Below, in pieces: positions 10,920 through 19,548 of a stretch of DNA of 33,069 bases. The stretch spans positions 310,581-343,649 of the forward strand of contig NW_008246117.1 of NCBI RefSeq assembly GCF_000281045.1. The letters run 5' to 3'. Under the pieces are notes generated by a model. The model saw only the letters and a list, made by a program, of their open reading frames with translations, did no database searches and had not been told where the DNA came from. The translations under genes and the position numbers were made by a program. Positions within the stretch are counted from its first letter, which is position 1; each line of letters begins with the position of its first letter. This DNA is from Saprolegnia diclina VS20 (taxonomy: Eukaryota; Oomycota; Saprolegniomycetes; Saprolegniales; Saprolegniaceae).

Positions 10920-11267
10920 CCGCGTCATATGTTTCTTTGTACTATTTAATCCCGCCTCAGAAGCTAAAGTGAGTCTGTCTTGCGTCTTGTACAGGGTTAT
11001 TGATCCCCACGTCACGTTGTTGGTAGCGAACGGTGAATGACTGACTGGGACCGAACCAAGAACGTGCAGCGAGACCCGTTTAGGGCACATACGCCCAGGA
11101 GTCGAGAGCCGTAAGTGTTATAGACCGTCAAGAAGCATCAAGCGCGCAGACGCATTGAAACCTGCATGATGGGTCCACGTACCAGGTCAACTTGGTTCGT
11201 ATATGTCCAAGGGCGAGAGCGACAAGGCAAGTCCAACGAATTTGCTCCCTTAATTCAACTCGTTGTT

Positions 11268-11292
11268 TACCCTACCCTACCCTACCCTACCC
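11268..11292. repeat. Telomere-like TACCC tract
   Basis: Five perfect TACCC units followed by TAAC. This resembles, but is one or two bases shorter per unit than, the usual CCCTAA/CCCTAAA telomere repeat. It is an interstitial tract inside the first array spacer. A scar of break repair or a Myb/telobox-type binding site are both possible. Confidence 0.7.
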
Positions 11293-12038
11293 TAACTTGA
11301 AACGTGCACCGACCCGCTAAAAAAGCGTATACACGCCTCTTGTTCGGTGCGTCTCTCGCTCTGTGCATCTCGTCGATGCTAATTTCTCTTGTATCGTACT
11401 AGTAGAAGAGATATACTAGCTGGGGTCATCTTTTGAAAGGTTTGGTCGCTCGATCAGACGTGGCAGTTGGCACGTGACAACCAGCTAGCGTGCGCGTAAC
11501 ATGAAACTCATCCATGTCTGCTAGCCTTGCGATCCCGTGATAGTGTTCAGATCATCGGTTGATAGTCGATGGGTGTTGGGGAGAGGCTCCAACGTTTTGA
11601 AAATTCTGTCCGTTGTCCGATCAGGGGGCGATTTGCTTTTTCGGTTGCAAAAGCACGCACTGCGATCCCCGCCCGCCATTTCATGGCGTGTGCGTCTTTC
11701 CATTTAACCCGCTAGATACTGGCGTTTACCCAGTTAGAGCGGTTGTTTAACCTGCAAAGCTTCGCCGAACGGTCGGGCGCGTTTCAAGTTGCCGCGGCTT
11801 TGTGCGGACCAAGACTCTCTTGGGTCTTGTATGGTGCACAATCGACTTGTGCGTATCCCGAGCGAATCCGAATACGCGTCTACTGCTGTTGCTGTGAGGG
11901 CGTTTGCATAAACTAGGCCAGCGGCCGCCCCCGACACGCAAATTATAACAGGCCGTGTTTTTGCACCGGCACGTAGCAAAACCTTGGCTATGACCCGCTA
12001 AACGGCAAGAACGCGTGGAATAGAACGTGCGGCTACGC

Positions 12039-12051
12039 GTGTTATAACGTG
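12039..12051. promoter_or_regulatory. GTGTTATAACGTG element before array copy 2
   Basis: Contains the palindrome GTTATAAC seen also at 849 and 1072. It sits about 98 bases before the copy 2 start, where the other array genes have TATAAAC or GATAAAAC, so it may serve as that gene's TATA-like element. Confidence 0.35.
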
Positions 12052-12138
12052 TGCTTGCAAAAACACGCTGCCGTATCGGAATTAGATCCGAACTCGATCA
12101 CAATACATTTTCCCTCTCTGTACGCAAGTCCCTCCAAT

Positions 12139-12414
12139 ATGCCTCTGGCCATGACCACACCGCGCACTCGCTTGAGCGACGACCGCAAGCGCCACGTCTA
12201 CATGATCGCACAGCTTTTGAACGACAGCGCGTCCAAGGCGCCGCTGCCCCCCCACGCCCGCTCCAAGAAGGTTCTGCGCCTCGCACTCAAGATGGAACAA
12301 AAGCTCTTTGACGCGACGCACGGCCGCAAACTCAGCGACACATCGATCCAAAAGTACCTCGTGGTCCTCGCGGCACGCGCTTGCAAAAGCTGGGTGCGCA
12401 CCGTGCCAATGTAA
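12139..12414 (+). CDS. Small KIX-like domain protein, array copy 2
   Basis: Second paralogue, 91 aa, one exon. It has the family core D-D-R-K-R-H-V-Y, the mid motif K-K-V-L-R-L-A-x-K-M-E-x-K-L-F, and T-H-G-R-K-L before the last helix. Compared with copy 1 it has a longer N-terminus (MPLAMTTPRTRL) and a basic tail after the conserved R-A-C (KSWVRTVPM). The frame remains open 30 codons upstream, but the Met at 12139 matches the other copies in distance to the core. A TATTTATTT element begins 24 bases after the stop. A small soluble protein without signal peptide; a nuclear or cytosolic protein-binding role is inferred from the KIX resemblance only. Confidence 0.8.
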   Translation: MPLAMTTPRTRLSDDRKRHVYMIAQLLNDSASKAPLPPHARSKKVLRLALKMEQKLFDATHGRKLSDTSIQKYLVVLAARACKSWVRTVPM

Positions 12415-13373
12415 GACGACGTATGTCTTTTTTCTAGTATTTATTTCGATTTAAATTCTTTTCTCGCCATCGCACGACGTATCGCGAGCCGACTGGTGGC
12501 TCTGCTCATCAGCACGACCTCGCACCATTAACGAGAGGGGCGACACCGCATTACACCCACCGACACCGAGTTTTTCCTTCACCCCGCACCACGGTCCTCG
12601 ATATTAGTCATTAGATTGGTTGGACGCACTGTCTACTTCAAATCAGCACCTTTTCTGGCCACGGAAGTCGTTCAAAATGGAGTCAACGGACGCATGGCAA
12701 AGGTGTTGCTGCGATACGACGATATTGTCAAAGTCTCTACTAAGAGGATGCTGTGGCACAACCAGCTGATGTGACGCGCACTGGCACCAAAGGGCCAAGA
12801 CAAAAACTCGAAGCAAATCCTTCCTTCTTTGGATGTTCAGTGAGAAGACGTCATTCTTCATCATGCTTGCCATCCCGAGCACGACCACAACACTGGCAAG
12901 CAGTAAAGGAAGAAGCTGTCCGTGGAGATTGCGATCTGGCTTTTGCGAGAGCAAGCAACCTGGTCGAGACATGCGCCGTCAAGTGTGCGTTATTCAGTGC
13001 TCGCTGGGTCATTCGCCGAGTTGGTATACATCGGCGGTGTGATTCGTGTGCTTTGGCCCACTTTGGGCCTTGTTCCAGCACCGTCTGGCTCCTGCGGTTC
13101 TGGTTGCAGCACGGAATATGAGTCCTTCAAAAGGCCTTGGACCGTGTATGAGGCCAACCAGCTGGCGTGTCTTGAGGTGGGTTGCGGTCGCATAGCCGTG
13201 CTCAGCGCAGCATAAACCCGGTGACGCGCTTGTCTTTGCACGTTGGTCATACAATCAAGCGGCGATTGGCCGCGTATAAACACGCATCGGTCTCATCCGC
13301 CATCTGGCTCACCCATGTCAGCAGCAGCAGCACACCAGGCTCGGCGAAGGATCACTTATAAACTTGCGGGCCG
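12415..13373. other. Array spacer 2
   Basis: Minus-strand frames at 12643-12972 and 12990-13283 include a hydrophobic run (L-L-P-L-L-L-A-S-V-V-V-V-L-G), which could be a decayed membrane-protein fragment, but no intact gene can be assembled. The end of the spacer has ATTGG followed by TATAAAC at 13275, 99 bases before copy 3. Confidence 0.45.
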
Positions 13374-13637
13374 ATGCACTTGCCTCTCGCGGACGACCGG
13401 AAGCGCCATGTCTACATCATTGCGCGACTGCTGAACAAGGGCGCGACCCGCGTCCCACCAGCCATTGTAGCCAAGAAGCTCCTCCGGCTCGCCACCAAGA
13501 TGGAGCAGCAGCTCTTTGAGATGACGCAAGGCCGGCCGCTGGGCGAAGACTCGATTCGGCAACACCTCGTCGCCCTCGCCCATGCCGCGTGCAAGCGAAC
13601 GAGCACGAAAAGCCAAGTCGAAGTCGTTTCCGTCTGA
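13374..13637 (+). CDS. Small KIX-like domain protein, array copy 3
   Basis: Third paralogue, 87 aa, one exon. It starts MHLPLADDRKRHV, the shortest lead before the core. The loop after helix 1 is a few residues shorter than in other copies (N-K-G-A-T-R-V-P-P). Later motifs are K-K-L-L-R-L-A-x-K-M-E-Q-Q-L-F and Q-G-R-P-L-G-E-D-S-I-R; the usual H-G-R is Q-G-R here. The tail after A-A-C-K is polar and unlike other copies (RTSTKSQVEVVSV). A TATA-like TATAAAC lies 99 bases upstream, and TATTTA 62 bases downstream of the stop, the farthest in the array. An alternative Met at 13316 is out of frame and rejected. Confidence 0.78.
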   Translation: MHLPLADDRKRHVYIIARLLNKGATRVPPAIVAKKLLRLATKMEQQLFEMTQGRPLGEDSIRQHLVALAHAACKRTSTKSQVEVVSV

Positions 13638-14650
13638 CGACGCTCGTTGTTTTGTCATGTCGACTCGGTGTCGTGTCCTAGTACGTGTACGTGGTGTATA
13701 TTTAACAAAGTTGTCTGTTGTGACGAAAGGCGTCATTTGCGATTGCAATTGTGGGATTTTCGCAGCTGATGGCGCGTGCGAGTGCCGACTGCCGCTGGAT
13801 CGTGGTTTCATCTTTTGTGCGAAGAACGTCCCAAGAAGGTTCACAAGGAATGCCCACGAGACGGGACAGCACGCCCCCACTACTTATCAATACCCCACTT
13901 GGCTATTCGGAGCAGTTCGGGACTCGGGACCAGCAATAGTGTCGTGAAGGCGGCATTTTGCTGGCCAAAGTCGATCGACATGCATGTATCAAGAAGCACT
14001 TTTGTCTACCAGCTGATTTGCAGTTGGACACAACCTTTCTTGGGGGCGTGGAGCACACGTCATTCGAGCCCGGTCGGGCCCGTGGGCTTCAACGATTAGT
14101 AGAGACGAATATGGCTAACTCACCCTTTTGTTCTTCTTCGAGATTAGCTGGTCGAGAGAGAGAGAGTTCGTGGGCGTGAGAGAAAGAGTGGCTCGGGTGA
14201 GATGTCGGATTTCACTGGGCGAAGCAATGCCAGCTCAAGATAAGTCCAATCTAGACACCAACTTGCTGCAAGCAAGACGAGGCAAGTTCGCTCTCGATAG
14301 CTTCGTATCGATCGTCGTTGTATCACGTGAACGCTGTTGAATGAATGATGGGACTCGGCGCATAGACCATGTGCAGCAGCACCCCAATATCCAGTGGTCA
14401 ACTCGATTTGGGTTGCCGCATTGCTCACACTTGCCGTGTTGCTCTGCATAAATACGTACGACGTCCCATGGTGATGGCGCATGTCTTTGCCAACGCGCGC
14501 TTTTCCCACAGAAGCCAGGAGTCGCCCAGACACGAAGTGGTAGGGGGTGATAAAAACGCAATTTTTATTCGTCGCTTCGAGACGCACATGGGCGACAAAA
14601 CCCACTTTTCATTTTGGCTTCAACCAACAACAACCCCAACAACAAGAACC
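13638..14650. other. Array spacer 3
   Basis: About 1 kb without a convincing gene. It contains a short GA tract near 14154-14166 and the TATA-like GATAAAAAC at 14549, 102 bases before copy 4. Overlapping frames on both strands (up to 174 codons) lack family features and partly overlap copies 3 and 4. Confidence 0.5.
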
Positions 14651-14899
14651 ATGATTCACCAAATCGCGACGATGACCGAAGACCGCAAGCGCCACGTGTA
14701 CATCATTGCGCGCCTCTTGCACGAGAGCGCGGCCAAGTTCAATGTGCCCACGTCGGTCGTCTCCCAAAAGCTGCATCGCGTTGCCGCCAAGATGGAAGTC
14801 CAGCTGTTCCGCGCCACGCACGGCCGCAAGCTCGGCGAAGACGCAATCCGAAAGCACTTGGTGGTTCTCGCATCCCGTGCCTGCCGCAGCGCCGCCTAA
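14651..14899 (+). CDS. Small KIX-like domain protein, array copy 4
   Basis: Fourth paralogue and the shortest, 82 aa, one exon. It starts MIHQIATMTEDRK; a second Met seven codons later could also serve. It shows E-D-R-K-R-H-V-Y-I-I-A-R-L-L-H-E-S-A-A-K, closest to copy 1 in helix 1. K-L-H-R-V-A-A-K-M-E-V-Q-L-F and H-G-R-K-L-G-E-D-A-I-R-K-H-L follow, ending soon after R-A-C-R. The long upstream open frame (from 14369) is not conserved and is read as leader. The CA-rich leader just before the ATG (CAACAACAACCCCAACAAC) is typical of a 5' untranslated region. TATTTA begins 18 bases after the stop. Confidence 0.8.
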   Translation: MIHQIATMTEDRKRHVYIIARLLHESAAKFNVPTSVVSQKLHRVAAKMEVQLFRATHGRKLGEDAIRKHLVVLASRACRSAA

Positions 14900-16277
14900 G
14901 TGCTGTGTTTTCGTCCTATTTAGTACGCGTCTCTAAGTCGCTCAATCTCATTTTATTTATACCTACGACAGTGTACGGTCTATGCGCACCGCGTCGGTTC
15001 CTTGACCACGAGCGACGAGGCAGAAATGAATACCTACGAGAGAGACGCGGGCGAACGTCGGCGTCGAGTCGCGCGACAAGAGAAACGATGCCTTCTTCTA
15101 CTGTATGTGCCGAGCAAAGTTGCCACCTTTCTATGGCGCTTGCACGTGTCTTTGAAGCTGAGACCACGCTGACTCTGTGAATATAACCAAAGGGCCAGCC
15201 TGGAGGATCATTCATGGCATTGAACGCTTGATGGTGGCGCCTGCAGTGCCGATGAACAAGTCGCACTGACGGCCAAGGGAAGAGAAGATATACCTAAAGC
15301 AGCTCAGAAACTCTCGGATGTCCCCGACTATTCTCGGTGACGTACTAGTAACCTAGGGTTCACCGGTGGCTGCTCTTACACTTGGAGGAGCTACTTGAAG
15401 GGGCAGGCCGGAGCGTGCCTGAAACTTGCTCAACATAGATAACTGATGCGTTAATGGACTAGCTCGCACAACAGTTCTAAATCACAGGCCACACAAACTG
15501 CAAGACTAACTCACGCCTCAGGCTCTACCTCGGGGTTATCGCTTAGGTGGGGTTAGGGAAGTTCAAACCACCGAAACCTTGACACCAGCCACACATCGAC
15601 GTGGGACCATAGCCACGTTTTCTGATCTTATTCGCAGCGAAGCGAATGTCAACGGAGCAACATTTAGTCGGTTCACTCGGTTGGATCCAGCCTTCCAAAC
15701 CTGTTGGCAAACCCATCTCAGATCGGCACTGAAAACCGCATTTTGGACTGCGTTCCGTGAAATATGGGGCGTCGCCGAGCCATCAAGCGCTGAGTCCCGT
15801 CGAATATACAGATACCAAGAGCTTTTCCAAGTCTCCCTCACTGCACGTTGATCAAGCAAGAAGTACCCAAACGCTCAAACGCTGCAAAATAAAAATGATA
15901 GGTACGAGAGACACGTGGTTGAAGCAACGTTTGGGGATACACGTTGTCGTTGCCGTTGCCACCATATTTTTACGCATGGGAATAAAACAACCGCACACGT
16001 CGTGCGGTCGCCGCGTCACGGCTGCACACGACGCGCGATTGCATGTCTTCGTCGAGTCCCAACGCTTCGAGTGTCGATAAAAATGGGCGATCAATAAATG
16101 GGTGTAGACATAAAATACACGGTCCATGGGTCGCTTTCCTTTAAGCGAGTGCGAAAAACACGTCGTTTTTCGAGGTGGCGGGAAAAAAGCGCATTTTTAT
16201 CGTGATAACTGGCGCCACGAGCACTTGCCAACGTGCACCCGATCGTCCATTGACCATTTCGACTCCACTTACTCCAA
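14900..16277. other. Array spacer 4
   Basis: The longest spacer. A plus-strand frame at 15579-15851 encodes 90 codons with an aromatic-rich stretch, but nothing supports it as a gene. Two GATAAAAATG-like sequences occur (16076 forward, about 16193 reversed), with GATAAC at 16204, some 75 bases before copy 5. Confidence 0.5.
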
Positions 16278-16559
16278 ATGCCCATCGCGTTTCACCGCTC
16301 CAACTTGAACGAAGACCGGAAGCGCCACGTGTACATCGTTGCGCGCCTTCTGCACTCGAGTGCGTCCAAGACGGCGCTGCCCGTGCAAATGGTCGCGAAG
16401 AAGCTTCTCGGGCTCGCGATCAAGATGGAAGCGCAACTGTTTGTCATGACGCATGGCCGCGCTTTGAGCGAAGAGGCGATTCGTCGCCACTTGCTCTACC
16501 TCGCGGGCCGCGCGTTCCGAACGCGGTTTCAGTCGCGCAACCATGTCGTCAAGCTTTAA
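16278..16559 (+). CDS. Small KIX-like domain protein, array copy 5
   Basis: Fifth paralogue, 93 aa, one exon. It starts MPIAFHRSNLNEDRK, sharing MPI and H-R-S with copy 6, so these two are probably the most recent duplicates. The core is R-K-R-H-V-Y-I-V-A-R-L-L-H-S-S-A-S-K, then K-K-L-L-G-L-A-I-K-M-E-A-Q-L-F and T-H-G-R-A-L-S-E-E-A-I-R-R-H-L. The otherwise conserved R-A-C reads R-A-F here. The tail is basic and polar (RTRFQSRNHVVKL). A TATTTATTTAT element starts 27 bases after the stop. Confidence 0.8.
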   Translation: MPIAFHRSNLNEDRKRHVYIVARLLHSSASKTALPVQMVAKKLLGLAIKMEAQLFVMTHGRALSEEAIRRHLLYLAGRAFRTRFQSRNHVVKL

Positions 16560-17513
16560 CCTGACGGACGATGAACTTAGTAATGTATTTATTTATGCAT
16601 ACCGGGACTCACCATTTACTCCACATTTGAGCTGACAACAATGGCAATACCCATGGCACACAGCTCTCTCGTGGCGCAGTATCTCGTGTCACATCTGTGA
16701 GCGTCCCGAGTTGACTCCCTACAGCTTCTAAACAAACGTACGAGTCGTGCAAGAGGGTCGGGGAATGCATCCTCTCCAACAGCACTCGATTCGTCTCCTA
16801 TCTTTGTGGCGTTGGCTCGCGCCAGGGGCATTATTTGTTAACCGACGGGGCACGCGTCGGATCGTAGTTTGATCGCTCTCGTCAGTCTCTCGATGCTCCC
16901 TGCCCCGTGGTGTGCACAGTAGCCAAGCGTACACAAATTCAATTGAATTTATGCATTCTTGACAGTAACTCGCTACTTCCTTGATGCAACGGCCTTGCGC
17001 ACTGCGTTTCAATTGCCTACATACGTCTGTCTCTCAAGCCGTGCGGTTTCGTCGGTGACAGTCTTGACTCGTTGACTCCTCCAGTCGCAGAGCGAGAGGC
17101 TTGTCGCAAGCACAGCCTCGACCCCGCGTCGCTGTCGAGTGTATATATCGACGGTGCGTTGGGTGCGGCAGGCGGTGCATAGGCGACGTCGTCTGCCGTG
17201 CCTACGGGCGTTGTCTTTTGCTCCGTGTTTCCTTGCGCGGGTTCGATTCCCTCCAGCGCATGCATATCAACATTATGTCCAACCCTTGCGTGAAGGCGGC
17301 GTGGTAGCATGTGCAACGCAACGACAACGTCGCGTCGTCTGTGCCCCGAGCTCAAAAACAGGCGCTGCTCAAAAGATACGCGCACGCATACAAACTTCAA
17401 GTCAAATTTGACCCATGGGGTATAAACAGGTGGCACTGGGTGCGTTTCCCAGCACACATCAAGGTGGTTGCCCTGCGTTGCATTTTCCATTTGCCTTCCG
17501 ACTACACACAAAG
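16560..17513. other. Array spacer 5
   Basis: Contains a tRNA-like T-arm with matching acceptor strands (17155-17261, see rejected items). TATAAAC at 17421 lies 93 bases before copy 6. A 164-codon minus-strand frame across it (17017-17511) shows no domain. Confidence 0.5.
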
Positions 17514-17807
17514 ATGCCGATCGTCATGCACCGCAGCGCGTCGCTCAACGACGACCGCAAGCGCCACATCTACATCATTGCCCGGCTGTTGCACTCGAGC
17601 GCGACCAAGTCGCAGCAATTCCATTCGGCCAATGTCGTCTCCAAGAAGGTGCTGCGCTTGGCCGCCAAGATGGAGCAGCAGCTGTATGAAACCACGTACG
17701 GCCGCAGCCTGAGCGAAGACGCGATCAAGTACCACCTCAAGTACCTCGCGGGCCGCGCTTGCAGTGCGCGCCTCCCGCCACCGCCGAGCCGTGTCTTTCA
17801 GTTTTAG
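17514..17807 (+). CDS. Small KIX-like domain protein, array copy 6
   Basis: Last and longest paralogue, 97 aa, one exon. It starts MPIVMHRSASLNDDRK. The core is R-K-R-H-I-Y-I-I-A-R-L-L-H-S-S-A-T-K, followed by a loop some four residues longer than in copy 5 (S-Q-Q-F-H-S-A-N). Then come K-K-V-L-R-L-A-A-K-M-E-Q-Q-L-Y and Y-G-R-S-L-S-E-D-A-I-K. The tail has a proline run (L-P-P-P-P-S-R). The frame extends 33 codons upstream, but the chosen Met aligns with copy 5. TATAAAC lies 93 bases upstream, and TATTTATTT starts 17 bases after the stop, so it has the same flanking arrangement as its relatives. Confidence 0.8.
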   Translation: MPIVMHRSASLNDDRKRHIYIIARLLHSSATKSQQFHSANVVSKKVLRLAAKMEQQLYETTYGRSLSEDAIKYHLKYLAGRACSARLPPPPSRVFQF

Positions 17808-18415
17808 ACGCGAATTAAACTCTTATTTATTTGTTCCCTCCAAGTCATATAGTCGCGTTATCTAGAAGAAAAGACGTCGACATCTGTCCTGAAGTGCTAT
17901 CGGGGTATACTACGTCGTACTTGAAGTAGCTCGAGTCGAGAGTCGCGCTAAACCAGCTCTCTCAGTCTCCCAAGTTCTTCCATCCCAGCCATAACCCTTC
18001 TCAAACACCGGCACGACCACTGCCCAATACATAGCATCCTCGGCGAGATTGGCATGCAGAGTGGTTATCGTCACCCTGTACCGTGTCCCTGAACGCTAAC
18101 CACCGACTCGTAATTGAGTGTGGTGCATATAGCATGTAGATTCAACAGGGCCACGGGTCCACGTTCCAACGGCCAGCTCTTGGCACCATACCAGTACTAG
18201 TCGAGTCACTTGGAGCTATAGACAGCTTGAGATACCCACAAGGTTGCGGTTCTCGCACTGACGCGTGCAACGTACTCACCTGGCTTGAGTCAACGCTACG
18301 CCATCCCGCTGCACAAATGACATTCTCTTTGCATATACAATGTATTCCATGCTTAAAGCGACGCGAGTACACCAAAGCGCGGCTACACGAAGGCCAAAGA
18401 CGCAGAAGGCCTGCC
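17808..18415. other. Intergenic region after the array
   Basis: Lies between array copy 6 and the convergent oxygenase gene. No seventh array copy or fragment was seen, so the array ends here. Short frames only. Confidence 0.5.
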
Positions 18416-19548
18416 TTAGACACGCGATGGCATCGCCGTATGGTCCGTCGACGGATAACTGGCGTGGATTTCCTGGTATTTGTTGAGCAAGTTGGTGCCC
18501 GCCGTTATAGGTGGGTACTAGACATGGTGCTAAATGCCAGCTCTAACCTACGAAAAGGTGTACCTTGGCTGGCGTCGCTGCGTCCACGCACGACTCAAGA
18601 CACGTGACGTTGCAGTGGAAATTCGGCTCGAAGAAGAAGGGCACCGAGTAGCGCTCGCGGCCTGTGCTGTTGACGACGCGGTGCCGCGTCGATCGAAACA
18701 GCCCATTTGTCCAGCGCTCTGCCAATGCCGTCAAAATGAAGACAAGTTGTCGTCGGTGCCGCACCTGCGAGGTCGCCGACGTTGACGATGAAGGCATCTT
18801 CGACGTATGGCACGTCGACCCAGTGGCCGTCACGGCCCTCGATCTGCAAGCCGGGCTCCGTGTCGGTTGAGAGGAGTGTGAGCAAGCCAAAGTCCGAGTG
18901 CGCGCCGCATGCAATGACGCCATTTTCGAGGTTCGACGCTTCTGCGTTGTAATGCAGCATGCGTAGCACGGTCATGGGGCTACACCGTGGCTGATGGACA
19001 GCGATGATGAGATCGACGTACCGGTCAAACATACCGGGTGCGTCAAAGGCGCCGGGTGCGCCCGCGGCAGTGGCCATGACGCACGCCACGTGCAAGCCCA
19101 AGTGGCTCATCGCATCAAAGTACGCGGTCGTGATCGTCTTGAAGTGCGGGAGCACGGCAGCGTCGGGAAACACATTGCATGTGTCATGGAGCGGGAGGTG
19201 CACCTCGTCGGGCAGCGACTCGCGGCAGACATGGTACGCTTCCTTTGTATCGCCCTTCGTCTGGTGCGCAGGGTCCAACGTCTCTTCGTACATGGGCGCC
19301 CACCCGCGCATGTTCTTGTCCGCGACCGCCTTGCGCTTCTCGGCGAGCGGCAAAGCAAAGAACGCGGCCATCTGCCTGTACACATCACGCTGGAGCTGCC
19401 GGGGCACGCCGTGGCCGCGCAAGTAGAAGAAGCCGACGTCCATGCACGCCTAGAGGAAGCGTGTAGCATCCGCATGAGGCTACGCGTCTACCTGGCGGAG
19501 CTGCGTGGCGGCCTGCGGCCCGAAGCAGTCGACGATCGGAACGCGCAT
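18416..19548 (-). CDS. 2-oxoglutarate/Fe(II)-dependent oxygenase, isopenicillin-N-synthase-like
   Basis: Non-haem iron oxygenase of 332 aa from four exons: 19548-19492, 19449-18765, 18718-18564, 18517-18416. The introns are 42, 46 and 46 nt. The N-terminal DIOX_N part has MRVPIVDCFG and GFFYLRGHGVP. The iron ligands are His203 and Asp205 (A-H-S-D-F-G) and His260 (S-T-R-H-R-V-V). The Arg270-x-Ser272 pair in R-Y-S-V-P-F-F binds the 2-oxoglutarate carboxylate in this family. The last exon restores the standard ending (KYPPITAG, then NKYQEIHASY); reading through the third intron would instead end early. Length and order match the family exactly. The substrate is not predictable; relatives oxidise hormones, flavonoids, antibiotics or small acids. 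The gene diverges from the cyclin gene. Confidence 0.93.

Larger units (their letters stand above)
10920..12138. other. Array spacer 1
   Basis: Holds a CCCTA-type telomere-like tract at 11268 and a TATTTA element at 10943-10948 after copy 1. Near its end is the GTGTTATAACGTG element at 12039-12051, 98-100 bases before copy 2. No gene recognised. Confidence 0.5.

Noticed and set aside
12643-13283. Minus-strand frames with a hydrophobic stretch in array spacer 2
   Set aside because: No continuous gene could be assembled with splice signals and no homologous motif; at most a decayed remnant.
14144-14605. 153-codon minus-strand frame before array copy 4
   Set aside because: Covers the probable promoter and leader of copy 4; no motif.
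15579-15851. 90-codon plus-strand frame in array spacer 4
   Set aside because: Aromatic-rich but no recognisable family, and an equally long frame lies antisense; probably chance.
17155-17261. tRNA-like element: GGTTCGATTCC T-arm with 7-bp acceptor strands TGCGTTG/CAGCGCA
   Set aside because: The T-arm and acceptor pair well, but the intervening 80 or so bases give no credible D-arm or anticodon stem and the total is too long for a normal tRNA. It could be a tRNA-derived relic; tRNAscan-SE or Infernal would decide.
17017-17511. 164-codon minus-strand frame before array copy 6
   Set aside because: Lies over the copy 6 promoter, has no domain and a low-complexity basic composition.
18543-18563. 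Stop codon shortly after A-T-P-A-K as the end of the oxygenase
   Set aside because: It lies inside a 46-nt GT..AG intron; splicing restores the conserved family C-terminus KYPPITAG.
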